60,079 nucleotides of DNA from Bacillota bacterium (GCA_023421115.1 JAEZUI010000143.1:1-60079); one strand, 5' to 3'; counted from the first letter of the stretch, positions 32,476 through 40,452 are shown. Numbers and translations: made by a program. The notes: generated from the letters alone by a model not told the origin.

Positions 32476-34080
32476 ATGAAAAAAACAATTCGTTTCACAA
32501 CAGTGGCAACATTACTGAGTTTCATGCTTGTTATGGCTTTGCCTACAAACCTGTATGCAGCATCAACAGTTACGGTTGACTGGGACACGACTTATCAAAA
32601 AATTGACGGATTTGGTGTGTCGGAAGCTTTTCATCAATCAAACAATATTGCTCGTTTAGGTGAGACAAAGCAAAATGAAATCTATGACTTATTATTTTCA
32701 ACAACTGATGGAGCCGGGTTTTCCATATTCCGTTCAAAACTTGGTGACGGAGGAACGTGGGGAAATGCAGATGATGGTCCTAATAAAACAATGCAGCCAT
32801 CAGAGAATGTATGGGATTGGACTGAATCAAATGATGACCAAATTCCTATGATTAAAGCTATTCAGTCAAAATACGGAATAGATAAAATTCTTTATACTGT
32901 TTGGAGTCCACCTGCTTGGATGAAAACCAACGGTTCAGTTGTAGGAGGCTCTCTTAAAACTGATAAGTATCAAGCCTATGCTACATATTTGGCTGAACAC
33001 ATAAAGAACTATAAATCAAAATTCGGAATTGAAATTACACATATAGGAATCCAGAATGAACCTGACCTTGAGACTTCCTATTCTTCATGTAGATGGACGC
33101 CTACACAATTAAAAACATTTATGAGCGATTATTTAGTGCCTACTTTTGATAAAGAAAATATTACAGCAAAAGTTATATCCGGAGAGAATATGTCCTTTAA
33201 TGAACAATATGCAATTGACTCGCTAAACGACCCAATTGCAGTTACAAGAACTGATATTGTAGGTGCCCACAATTATGGAAGTTCTTACATAACATTTCCA
33301 ACAACAAAGGCCAAGGGAAAAGATATATGGATGACAGAAGTATCTGATATGAACGGTAATGATACCACAATTAATGATGGAATGAAGTGGGCAAAGCAAA
33401 TACACGATTTTATGACTATAACTGAAGGAAACGCTTGGTTTTACTGGTGGGGTGCATGCTTCAAAATGCACAACGGAGAAGGTTTAATACAAATGGACTT
33501 GAATTCAAAAACCTATAAAGTTGCTAAAAGACTTTATACTGTTGGACAATTTTCAAGGTTCATAAGACCAGGATGGCAGAGGATTGAAGCTACAAAAAGT
33601 CCAGTTTCTAACGTATACGTTACCGCATACAAAGATCCGGATACCGGTAAATTTGCAATAGTTGCTATGAATAACGGTTGGTCAAATCAATCTATCAACT
33701 ATACATTAAAAGGTTTTTCACCAGCATCAGTTACACCATACACAACTTCATCAACTCAAGACTTAAAACAAGGTTCAGATATAACTATAAATGGTTCAAG
33801 CTTTAGCTTTGATTTAGCTCCAAATTCAATAACAACATTTGTTGGTGGTGGCGGTTCTTCTTCAGTTATGTATGGTGATGTTGACGGTGATGGTAGCGTA
33901 AATTCTATCGATTTCGGTCACATGAGAAAGTATCTCTTAGGAATAGTAAATGATTTCCCAGTATCTAGCGGTGAAAAGGCTGCTGATGTAGATGGTGACG
34001 GAAGTGTAACTTCAATTGACTTTGGATATATGAGAACATATCTCTTAGGCAAAATACAGAAGTTCCCGGCGGAAAAATAA
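32476..34080 (+). CDS. Secreted GH30 xylanase with C-terminal type I dockerin
   Basis: 534 residues from ATG 32476 after GGGAGGATTTTTT. A signal peptide ends near ALPTNLYAA (about residue 28). The GH30 subfamily 8-like catalytic domain follows: QKIDGFGVSEAFHQS, VWSPPAWMKTNGS, the acid/base Glu in IGIQNEPDLETSY and the nucleophile Glu in WMTEVSDMNG. A beta-domain reaches about residue 460. The dockerin has two calcium repeats, DVDGDGSVNSIDFGHMRKYL and the matching VDGDGSVTSIDFGYMRTYL, so the enzyme should plug into a type I cohesin scaffold. There is no CBM. The loop after WFYWWGACFKMHNGEG lacks the Arg-rich segment (RRSYGP) of glucuronoxylanases, so strict glucuronate dependence is unlikely. 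Confidence 0.92.
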   Translation: MKKTIRFTTVATLLSFMLVMALPTNLYAASTVTVDWDTTYQKIDGFGVSEAFHQSNNIARLGETKQNEIYDLLFSTTDGAGFSIFRSKLGDGGTWGNADDGPNKTMQPSENVWDWTESNDDQIPMIKAIQSKYGIDKILYTVWSPPAWMKTNGSVVGGSLKTDKYQAYATYLAEHIKNYKSKFGIEITHIGIQNEPDLETSYSSCRWTPTQLKTFMSDYLVPTFDKENITAKVISGENMSFNEQYAIDSLNDPIAVTRTDIVGAHNYGSSYITFPTTKAKGKDIWMTEVSDMNGNDTTINDGMKWAKQIHDFMTITEGNAWFYWWGACFKMHNGEGLIQMDLNSKTYKVAKRLYTVGQFSRFIRPGWQRIEATKSPVSNVYVTAYKDPDTGKFAIVAMNNGWSNQSINYTLKGFSPASVTPYTTSSTQDLKQGSDITINGSSFSFDLAPNSITTFVGGGGSSSVMYGDVDGDGSVNSIDFGHMRKYLLGIVNDFPVSSGEKAADVDGDGSVTSIDFGYMRTYLLGKIQKFPAEK

Positions 34081-34097
34081 ACTTTGTTTTAAATGAT

Positions 34098-34139
34098 AAT
34101 GTTACACACTATGAAAAGTAGTGTGTAACATTTTTTGTT
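34098..34139 (+). terminator. Rho-independent terminator after the GH30 gene
   Basis: AATGTTACACACTA, a short loop, and AGTGTGTAACATT followed by TTTTTG. Perfect stem about 13 bp long, 18 bases after the GH30 stop. Confidence 0.92.
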
Positions 34140-34643
34140 ACTTAAGAAAGTGCATTGATTTTTATCTTGCATAAAGTCAAAAGATATATCTAGAGTGGAC
34201 AGTTGTTGAAAAGTAGTAGGCAAATAAAAATTAAGTGATTTGGATAAATGGATTAAGGAATTTTCGGGTTTACAGGAAGTGGGGAGGGAGCAAATTGTGC
34301 TGAAGTAGTTTTTAGTATCACAAATATTAAAGAGAGGTCATTTGAAAAAACGCATAACCCAATTACACGAAATAAAAATTTCGTGTAATTGGGAGTAGGA
34401 GAAAATTAATTTTCTATAGTTGACTAAAATTTAACAATCTCTAAAACTATTTTTGCTGTTCCATTTGTATTCAACCATCGCTATTCCTATAAAATATTCC
34501 GATTTCCTCAATCAATAAACTTTTTCTTTAACTCATCTGCATCTTTTATTGATATCTAAATCTTTAAGAAAGGTAGATTTTTTGGTGTTAAAATAGAAAA
34601 GCATATAAAGAATTGTTTTGAATCTGGAGCACGTATGCTTCCG
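34140..34643. other. Non-coding gap with one long perfect hairpin
   Basis: About 500 bases without a convincing gene. A short protein-like frame near 34230-34306 (KLSDLDKWIKEF and onwards) has no start site and no family match. The hairpin at 34358-34393 is the only clear structure. Confidence 0.5.
34358..34393. terminator. Perfect 16-bp stem hairpin
   Basis: CCCAATTACACGAAAT, loop AAAA, ATTTCGTGTAATTGGG. On the minus strand it is followed a few bases later by TTTTTT, so it may terminate minus-strand transcription, perhaps of the DUF3795 gene that ends 250 bases earlier. A regulatory or mobile-element role is not excluded. Confidence 0.5.
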
Positions 34644-35204
34644 CTAACTCTTCTTTCTGGGTTTCTTATTAAGCTTTAAAACAATATTTCGCTCTGATGC
34701 CATAGTTTGAAACAGACTTGATACAAGTGCTGCTTTTTCTTTTAACAATAGATTGCCCAATTGTGTTTCAGTTGCAATTTGTTCCATTACGGACTTCAGG
34801 TCTTGCAGTTCGAAAAGATTAACGGCTATGCAGAAAAAGCTTTTCCGTCGTCCATCATTGTAGTTTGCCAATAGGTATTTTAAAATTTCTATTTTTTCAG
34901 TAATTTCGGATTGATAGGTTTGTAGTCCTATTTTCTTGACTTTCTCGAAATCCTTTAACTGATTGCGATGAGTGATAAAAGAGTCAAATTCGTCTATACC
35001 GTCATATTTTTCACAAGGATACTCCTCACACAGATAACAGTATTCAATTCTCCCGTGCTGTAGGCTACACCTTGTAATTGCACATGGTTGATTGCCTGCA
35101 CCACCTCCACAACCTGGACAATAATTATCTAAGTGCATTGAACACAGACCACAGTTTAAGCCACAAAGCGAAAATAAAGTATAACACCTTTTGAATTCTG
35201 CCAT
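34644..35204 (-). CDS. DUF3795 Cys-rich protein
   Basis: 186 residues. The N-terminal 75 residues carry the DUF3795 cysteine pattern: CGLNCGLCSMHLDNYCPGCG near residue 14, CAITRCSLQHG and YCYLCEEYPCEKYDG. These probably bind metal. The C-terminal half is helical with no recognised motif (FEKVKKIGLQTYQSEIT, LLLKEKAALVSSLFQTMA). GAGGAG precedes ATG 35204. Its biochemical role is unknown. It shares the CEEYPC-type motif with the protein at 24731-25462. Confidence 0.75.
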   Translation of the reverse strand: MAEFKRCYTLFSLCGLNCGLCSMHLDNYCPGCGGGAGNQPCAITRCSLQHGRIEYCYLCEEYPCEKYDGIDEFDSFITHRNQLKDFEKVKKIGLQTYQSEITEKIEILKYLLANYNDGRRKSFFCIAVNLFELQDLKSVMEQIATETQLGNLLLKEKAALVSSLFQTMASERNIVLKLNKKPRKKS

Positions 35205-35265
35205 TTTATTCTCCTCTTCATTATAAAGGAATCATTTTCTTAGTTCTTTTGTTTGCCTTACAAAC

Positions 35266-36177
35266 CTACTTTATTATTGTGTAGGTCTTTTTATCTATAA
35301 TGTCATATTCTACAACCTCTTTAGATATCCACTCATCCTCAATTCCGACTTGCCCATCACCATAATAGATGATTATTTCGTGGTGTTTATTTTCTTCCTT
35401 AAGCTTACCGACAATATTAAAGATAAAGAAACCCTCACCATTTTCTAACGTAGTATTTCCGGTAAATTTAAAATTTAGGCTGTCTAGTTCAAAAAAACTC
35501 TCATACTTTTCTATAACTTCTTCAGATTTAGAAACTGGATATATTTCTATGTGTCCTTCATCATTAATTGATTCCATACTATTCCAAATACTAAATCCTA
35601 AGAATATTTCGTCCTTGTCTTTTAAAGAATTTAAAAAGGCCTGTATCTTAAACTCAGCAAACTCTGAGTATCTGATAAAATTATCGAAACCAACAAAATA
35701 CTCAGTTTCATTTTTTGTCACTGTTATGTTTTTCTTTTTACCACCCTTACAATAAATACTGTATATATATTGATCAATTTGACCATCACTCTTCTTTTGT
35801 AAGAATTCATACCCATCTATCAGCCTGTTTTCAAAGTAAGTTTTATAATACTCTATTGCCTTTCTTAACCCAGTTTCACGTTTATCATATATATCTACAC
35901 ATTCCATTAAAAGCTCTATATCTTCCTTATTTATTGCCGTTATAAATTTTTCAACTAATAAATTTTGTTTATCAGAATTTATTAGTTCCGAACTAAGATT
36001 ATTATCAGTTCTTTCATTGGTTTTCTCTTGAGATACTTTGTCACCTTCTGTAATATCCCTAATGTGACTTTCATTTAAGTTTGTATCTTTATTACTTTTT
36101 TCAATTGAAATATTTTGGCATGAAGAAAAAATAAGTGCAAAACATATTAGTGTTAAAGAAACTACCGCTATTTTCAT
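35266..36177 (-). CDS. Lipoprotein of unknown function
   Basis: 303 residues from ATG 36177, which has GGAGGT at ideal spacing. The longer frame to 36264 would bury the signal peptide and is rejected. The signal KIAVVSLTLICFALIFSSC ends in a lipobox Cys, so the mature protein should be lipid-anchored outside the membrane. A Lys/Asn/Glu-rich linker of about 50 residues follows, then a domain with two likely NTF2-like halves (FITAINKEDIELLMECVDIY near residue 90). No enzyme motif is visible. Confidence 0.7.
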   Translation of the reverse strand: MKIAVVSLTLICFALIFSSCQNISIEKSNKDTNLNESHIRDITEGDKVSQEKTNERTDNNLSSELINSDKQNLLVEKFITAINKEDIELLMECVDIYDKRETGLRKAIEYYKTYFENRLIDGYEFLQKKSDGQIDQYIYSIYCKGGKKKNITVTKNETEYFVGFDNFIRYSEFAEFKIQAFLNSLKDKDEIFLGFSIWNSMESINDEGHIEIYPVSKSEEVIEKYESFFELDSLNFKFTGNTTLENGEGFFIFNIVGKLKEENKHHEIIIYYGDGQVGIEDEWISKEVVEYDIIDKKTYTIIK

Positions 36178-36363
36178 ATATACCTCCAATAAAATAATTA
36201 CTATTTGTTCAAATGTAAAGTTGCTAGTTATCTTGTTCAAAAAACTCCTGGTAGTGGATACCATTAAAAATTTTATCCATATAAATATGACGAGTTAAAC
36301 GTCAAAAGGTTCCCTATTTTGGAGGTAAATATATAAATTATAATAAGAAATTTCATACAAACA

Positions 36364-36387
36364 AACTGACTGATTACTCAGTCAGTT
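36364..36387. promoter_or_regulatory. 24-bp palindrome AACTGACTGA-ttac-TCAGTCAGTT
   Basis: A perfect 10-bp dyad between the end of dapB and the lipoprotein gene. On the minus strand it is followed by TTGTTTG, so it could be the dapB terminator. The TGACTGA...TCAGTCA dyad also looks like operators often found for TetR-family repressors, but no TetR gene is in the window. Confidence 0.45.
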
Positions 36388-36431
36388 ACATAGTATATAA
36401 TGAGCCAATGAAAATTCCTTGTAATTAGATA

Positions 36432-37298
36432 TTATAGAGCTTTAATTTCATTTTTGTCCAGTGAATTTTTATAACGTCTAATATTTGATTTATTATCTTC
36501 ATGAATATAATCATTTAATACTTTTTTTAAATTTAGTACATCGTTCATTTCATAATACCCTACTTTTCCTTTTATAAATCTGACAGCTCTAAGTGCTCCA
36601 AGCGCAAAAGCTTTTCTTGAAAAGGATTCATGGGAAATTTCGATTTTATCATCTTCCCCAATAATCATTACATCATGTTTTCCAACAACACCACCTGCTC
36701 TTATTGCTGTAATGGGCACTTGCGTCTCTGTATCGTCATTACCGGAATGCTTTAATCCTTTTTCAATTTCAACTGCTATTTTCTTAGCAGTCCCAGACGG
36801 AGAATCCTTTTTGTTTTTATGGTGAATTTCAGTAATTTGAAAGTCATAACTGTTTAATAGATTAGCTGCCAAATTAGTTAATAACATGAGCACATTTACT
36901 CCAAGAGTTATGTTTGGTGCATATACAATGCCATTTCTATGTTTGTTGGCAAGCAAAAACAGTCTCTTTAAAGAAAATTTTGAGAATCCCGTTGTTCCTA
37001 TTACAATATTTACTTTTAATTTTGAAAAAATCTTTGCATTTCTTGCGGCGGCTTCAGGGCTTGAAAAGTCAACAACAACATCCGGTTTGGTTCTGAAAAT
37101 TATCTGCTCAATATTATCAGAACCCTCAACTTTAATTCCGGTATTTACGTTACCGATAATCTCTCCTAAATCTTTACCTTTTTTATTACTGTTAGGGCTG
37201 CAAATAGCTGACACTAGTTTTATATCTTCTTGTTCCAATAAAAATTTACCTATTTCCTTACCTGTTTTTCCTAGTCCAGAAATACATACTCTAATCAT
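36432..37298 (-). CDS. dapB: DapB, 4-hydroxy-tetrahydrodipicolinate reductase
   Basis: 288 residues. It reduces the dihydrodipicolinate precursor in the lysine and meso-diaminopimelate pathway, feeding peptidoglycan. The nucleotide-binding motif VCISGLGKTGKEIGKFL is at the start, then VDFSSPEAA near residue 76, VIGTTGFS near residue 98 and the catalytic block ITEIHHKNKKDSPSGTAKK near residue 155. The usual family end (YYEMNDVLNL) is followed by an extra tail of about 35 residues, mostly charged. GGAGG precedes ATG 37298. It has a long leader containing a c-di-AMP riboswitch and terminator, and no other dap gene next to it. Confidence 0.9.
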   Translation of the reverse strand: MIRVCISGLGKTGKEIGKFLLEQEDIKLVSAICSPNSNKKGKDLGEIIGNVNTGIKVEGSDNIEQIIFRTKPDVVVDFSSPEAAARNAKIFSKLKVNIVIGTTGFSKFSLKRLFLLANKHRNGIVYAPNITLGVNVLMLLTNLAANLLNSYDFQITEIHHKNKKDSPSGTAKKIAVEIEKGLKHSGNDDTETQVPITAIRAGGVVGKHDVMIIGEDDKIEISHESFSRKAFALGALRAVRFIKGKVGYYEMNDVLNLKKVLNDYIHEDNKSNIRRYKNSLDKNEIKAL

Positions 37299-37423
37299 TC
37301 AATTACCTCCATATTCGTAGATTTTATTGTAGAATCAAGCTTGTTAACCCAAACTTGACTTTGTTGTTTGCAATGTAAGTTACATCGATCACTTTTTGGA
37401 ACAAACCTATAGCAGCGGACATC

Positions 37424-37456
37424 AAAAAACGCTACAGATATCACACCGTAGCGTCG
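37424..37456 (-). terminator. Intrinsic terminator of the c-di-AMP riboswitch leader
   Basis: Read on the minus strand: GACGCTACGG, loop, TCTGTAGCG, then TTTTTTG. It lies between the aptamer and dapB, about 125 bases before the dapB start, where a ligand-controlled terminator is expected. Confidence 0.85.
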
Positions 37457-37499
37457 AAATTTAAAGGTACAACCACTATAAAAATCAATTGCCTTTTTT

Positions 37500-37618
37500 C
37501 TTTCAACGCTTGCGAAATTAGCTGACGGATTCGGGTTGAAAGTTAACCCTACCAAGCATAACTTGGACTCACCCCAAAAATGGTTCTCCCGCTCCATATT
37601 AATGGATTCAGCGTGTAT
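37500..37618 (-). promoter_or_regulatory. c-di-AMP riboswitch (ydaO/yuaA type) upstream of dapB
   Basis: On the minus strand all the conserved blocks of the ydaO-yuaA element appear in order: CGCTGAATCC, GGAGCGGGAGAACCA, TTGGGGTGAGTCC, GGTAGGGTTAACTTTC and CCCGAATCCGTCAGCTAATT, then TCGCAAGCGTTGAAAG. The first and last blocks pair to close the aptamer. This class binds cyclic di-AMP and usually switches expression off. The nearest downstream gene on the strand is dapB, with a terminator between. The structural match is strong. The regulatory outcome is inferred. Confidence 0.92.
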
Positions 37619-37664
37619 CTTAATTTATTATTTTATTAACATGTACTCCTTTTTTTATACATAA

Positions 37665-37703
37665 GGGGCACGGAAACTTATATACAATATAAGCTCCTAC
37701 CCC
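37665..37703 (-). terminator. Hairpin after the GGDEF gene
   Basis: On the minus strand GGGGTAGGAGCTTATAT, a three-base loop, then ATATAAG with TTTCCGTGCCCC form a long, partly mismatched hairpin about 60 bases after the GGDEF stop. No immediate T-run follows, so termination is plausible but not certain. Confidence 0.45.
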
Positions 37704-37764
37704 AGAAGCTACAATAATTTGACCAAAAGAATTTTATTATCTAACCGGATTATTTGAATTTCAG

Positions 37765-38385
37765 CTATTTACTATACTTCTTAAATAAGTCATCTAAAGC
37801 TTCTCTTAATAAAAATGCCTCTGTCTTTTCTGTCTCCTTTGATAATCCGGATAGTCTGTCAACCTGTGTCTTTGTAAAGTAACTGGATTTCAACACCATG
37901 CTTTCTGCTTCAGATAAACACACTCTGTTTTTACCTAGCTTTTTTGCTCTAAACATCGCACTATCAGCTACTCTAAAAAGCTCTACTGCATTCTTCGCAT
38001 CTCTGGGGTAACTGGCTATTCCACAGCTTATAGTTATATATACGTTTTCTGCTTTGTTTTTATCACTAAATGTAAAAGTATTATCCGAAAGATAGCGTCG
38101 AATTTCTTCCATTTCCATAAAGCTTCTTTCAGAACCCTTACTCACAAGTAAAAGATTAAACTCATCGCCGTGCCTCGTCAATAAGTCATTTCCTAATAAG
38201 TTTTGATTAAAAACAGAAACCAATTTTTTAACAACTTCGTCACCAATGGCATAACCATATATTTTATTAATGTTTTCAAAGCTATCAATGTCAGCTACTG
38301 CAATGCTGAAAGGGCCATCTCCATTAGATATCAATTCTTGGACTTTCCCCATAAATTCTTCTTTACTAACCAAATCGTCATACAT
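37765..38385 (-). CDS. GGDEF-domain protein with ribbon-helix-helix-like tail
   Basis: 206 residues. The first 160 are a single GGDEF domain without an attached sensor: FSIAVADIDSFENINKIYG, GDEVVKKLVSVF and the signature RHGDEF (first Gly replaced by His), then ITISCGIASYPRD and ADSAMFRAKKLGKNRV. The product-inhibition RxxD site is not seen. The last 40 residues, TKTQVDRLSGLSKETEKTEA and onwards to FLLREALDDLFKKY, read like a ribbon-helix-helix DNA-binding domain. It may make or bind c-di-GMP and contact DNA. AAAGGGC precedes ATG 38385. A 42-residue membrane peptide is encoded just upstream. Confidence 0.75.
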   Translation of the reverse strand: MYDDLVSKEEFMGKVQELISNGDGPFSIAVADIDSFENINKIYGYAIGDEVVKKLVSVFNQNLLGNDLLTRHGDEFNLLLVSKGSERSFMEMEEIRRYLSDNTFTFSDKNKAENVYITISCGIASYPRDAKNAVELFRVADSAMFRAKKLGKNRVCLSEAESMVLKSSYFTKTQVDRLSGLSKETEKTEAFLLREALDDLFKKYSK

Positions 38386-38482
38386 ATGCCCTTTCCCCCG
38401 TGTAAAGTACTATATCAAATTTATATATATATGTCAATATAGTTATGTGAAATTAATATAATTCGATGTAATTCTACATATT

Positions 38483-38611
38483 TTATGAGGTGAAAATTGC
38501 TGTTCCAACAGATGTCTCTGCAGGGACAGCCAATCCTGTTATAAATAATATAAATATCACTGAAATGATTGCCAATAAAATAACATGTTGCATATCCTCT
38601 GATAAATTCAT
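38483..38611 (-). CDS. 42-residue membrane peptide
   Basis: ATG 38611 follows AAAGGAGATAGGGATA, a very strong ribosome binding site. The peptide starts MNLSEDMQHV, has one membrane helix (ILLAIISVIFILFITGLAV) and ends AETSVGTAIFTS. It is on the same strand as and about 100 bases ahead of the GGDEF gene, so they could be cotranscribed. No family is recognised. Confidence 0.55.
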   Translation of the reverse strand: MNLSEDMQHVILLAIISVIFILFITGLAVPAETSVGTAIFTS

Positions 38612-38850
38612 TATCCCTATCTCCTTTTGAGTTGACAATTCCTGATATAAATTCTTTGATCGTTCAATATAATATATTATTCTTAGATAAAAGTGTGATT
38701 ATCTTTTCTACAAGTAACTTAAGATAATAATACAAACACATTTTTTTCTAGTGTTTAAAGTATCAATAAAGCTTGTAAATGCTGTTCTTTAGTTGTATCA
38801 TAAAAGTATTGGAATTATTTTAATACTATTATATTGAGGTTGTCACACTT

Positions 38851-39849
38851 ATGAAAAACATGTCGGATTATGAAATGCCAATTATTTTAAGAGATTTTTT
38901 AAGCTATCTTCAGACAATCAAAGGAAAATCAATCAACACTGTTAAAGTTTACTTTTATGACTTGAGAGTGTTCTTGAGATTTCTAAAAGTACACAGAAAC
39001 TTAGTCGATAAGCAATTAGAGTTTGAAGAGATAGATATCTGTGATGTAGATATAGAATTGATCAAAACCATCACTCTAAGCGATTTATATGCTTTTATGT
39101 CCTATGTCAGTAATAACCGTGACAATACTGCATATGCACGTGCAAGGAAGGTTGCAAGTTTAAAATCTTTCTTTAATTATCTTTTTACTAAAGCTAAGCT
39201 TATTAATGTTAATCCTGCAAGCGAACTTGAATCACCTAAAATCCTTAAACGCCTTCCTAGGTATTTAAACGTTGAAGAAAGTAAACAGCTTTTATCGTCA
39301 GTGGATATCGGAACATATTCGGAACGGGATTATGCAATGTTAACTTTGTTTTTAAACTGTGGTATGCGACTATCCGAATTAGTGGGAATTAATATAAATA
39401 ACATAAAAAATGATACTCTTACTGTTATCGGAAAAGGAGGAAAAGAGCGAAGTATTCCTCTTAACAGCGCCTGTGTAGATGCTATAAGAGATTATATGAA
39501 GGTTCGTCCTGTAAATGGTGTAAAAGATAAAAATGCTCTTTTCATAAGCGGCAGGAAACAACGTATTAGTAAGGAATCGGTTCAAAAGATTGTAAAAAAA
39601 TATATAAAACAAGCCGGCCTTGACCCTCAACGCTATTCAACACATAAATTAAGACACACCGCTGCGACTCTGATGTATCGATACGGCAAAGTTGATATAA
39701 GAGCACTACAGGAGCTTTTAGGCCACGAGAGTATTTCAACTACAGAAATCTATACACATTTAGATAAGGAACAATTAAAGGATGCTGTCGATAAGAATCC
39801 ACTCTCCGGATACAACAGAAATAAAGAAAAGCATAAGAACGAAGAGTAG
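38851..39849 (+). CDS. Tyrosine recombinase, XerC-like
   Basis: 332 residues. N-terminal SAM-like DNA-binding domain (FLSYLQTIKGKSINTVKVY) and C-terminal catalytic domain. The catalytic Arg is in NCGMRLSELVGI near residue 170, the HxLR block in STHKLRHTAATLMY near residue 265, then LLGHESISTTEIYTH with the nucleophilic Tyr near residue 302. No insertion sequence or phage gene is adjacent, so a chromosome-resolving XerC/XerD or a domesticated recombinase fits better than an integrase. The start could also be ATG 38860. Confidence 0.85.
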   Translation: MKNMSDYEMPIILRDFLSYLQTIKGKSINTVKVYFYDLRVFLRFLKVHRNLVDKQLEFEEIDICDVDIELIKTITLSDLYAFMSYVSNNRDNTAYARARKVASLKSFFNYLFTKAKLINVNPASELESPKILKRLPRYLNVEESKQLLSSVDIGTYSERDYAMLTLFLNCGMRLSELVGININNIKNDTLTVIGKGGKERSIPLNSACVDAIRDYMKVRPVNGVKDKNALFISGRKQRISKESVQKIVKKYIKQAGLDPQRYSTHKLRHTAATLMYRYGKVDIRALQELLGHESISTTEIYTHLDKEQLKDAVDKNPLSGYNRNKEKHKNEE

Positions 39850-39864
39850 ATTTGGCATACTAGA

Positions 39865-39979
39865 GCATTTCAAAAAACAACCTATACAATAAGCCCATCA
39901 CGGAAGCTTAAAAGCTTCCAAACACAGGAACTTTATTTTGCTGTGCAAAAAATGTAAATCAGATTTTTGGGAGTCACCC
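39865..39979 (-). repeat. Dispersed MITE-like repeat, copy C (internally deleted)
   Basis: Reverse orientation. Read on the minus strand it starts GGGTGACTCCCAAAAATCTG, continues TTTACATTTTTTG, has the palindromic core GGAAGCTTTTAAGCTTCC and GTGATGGGCTT, and ends GTTTTTTGAAATGC. Compared with copies A and B it lacks about 28 bases around the inner ATTGCCATTT block. It lies just after the xerC stop. Confidence 0.8.
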
Positions 39980-40242
39980 TATATAAATTCAGTTATAAAT
40001 ATCATTTCGCCGGTTATGTCGATGACAACATCTTTTAGAAATTTGATACCTGCATCAATATTCCATGAAGTTTTACACTCAAAAACACCTTTTTCAAGTT
40101 CCTTTAAAGCTAGAATTTCACATACATTAGAAAATTCATTATCCATTATTGCTTCCATTATTTCTGAAGAGTTTTTGTAGAATGAGTATTCAATGTAGCC
40201 GCTTATCTTTGATAAATATTCACTAAGTTCTAATGAAGTCAT
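39979..40242 (-). CDS. Small protein of unknown function
   Basis: 87 residues from ATG 40242, which has GGAGG eight bases upstream; TTG 40257 would start inside that site. The sequence MTSLELSEYLSKISGYIEYS then KNSSEIMEAIMDNEFSNV is mainly helical; the second half (FECKTSWNIDAGIKFLKDVV) looks mixed alpha/beta. No signal peptide or membrane helix. I recognise no family. Its end abuts repeat copy C. Confidence 0.6.
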   Translation of the reverse strand: MTSLELSEYLSKISGYIEYSFYKNSSEIMEAIMDNEFSNVCEILALKELEKGVFECKTSWNIDAGIKFLKDVVIDITGEMIFITEFI

Positions 40243-40452
40243 AATGACCGCCTCCAAACAATAAAGATACTAGATTTTAGGAGTTGAATTGATATATTTG
40301 TGCGTGATTTATTATTAGCCTTAACAATTATAATTTCTTACTATAAATTTCGTCATATTTCAGAGAAACTTAACCATTTGTTTGTATAAAACAAGTTTTA
40401 CCAATTTGAGTTATGCTTATTCAAATCAATTGTTATTATTAAGAAATATAAT

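Noticed and set aside
34200..34350. Protein-like stretch LSDLDKWIKEFSGLQEVGRE and onwards
   Set aside because: Short, no start site, no family recognised; too weak to call even a pseudogene.
35369..35945. Plus-strand frames opposite the lipoprotein gene
   Set aside because: Shadow frames of the minus-strand gene with no start site.
37295..37597. Minus-strand 100-codon frame upstream of dapB
   Set aside because: It is the c-di-AMP riboswitch and terminator read as protein; the RNA element explains the conservation.
38851..39849. Tyrosine recombinase as integrase of a genomic island
   Set aside because: No tRNA, attachment repeats or phage or conjugation genes are nearby; XerC-like architecture fits a housekeeping role.
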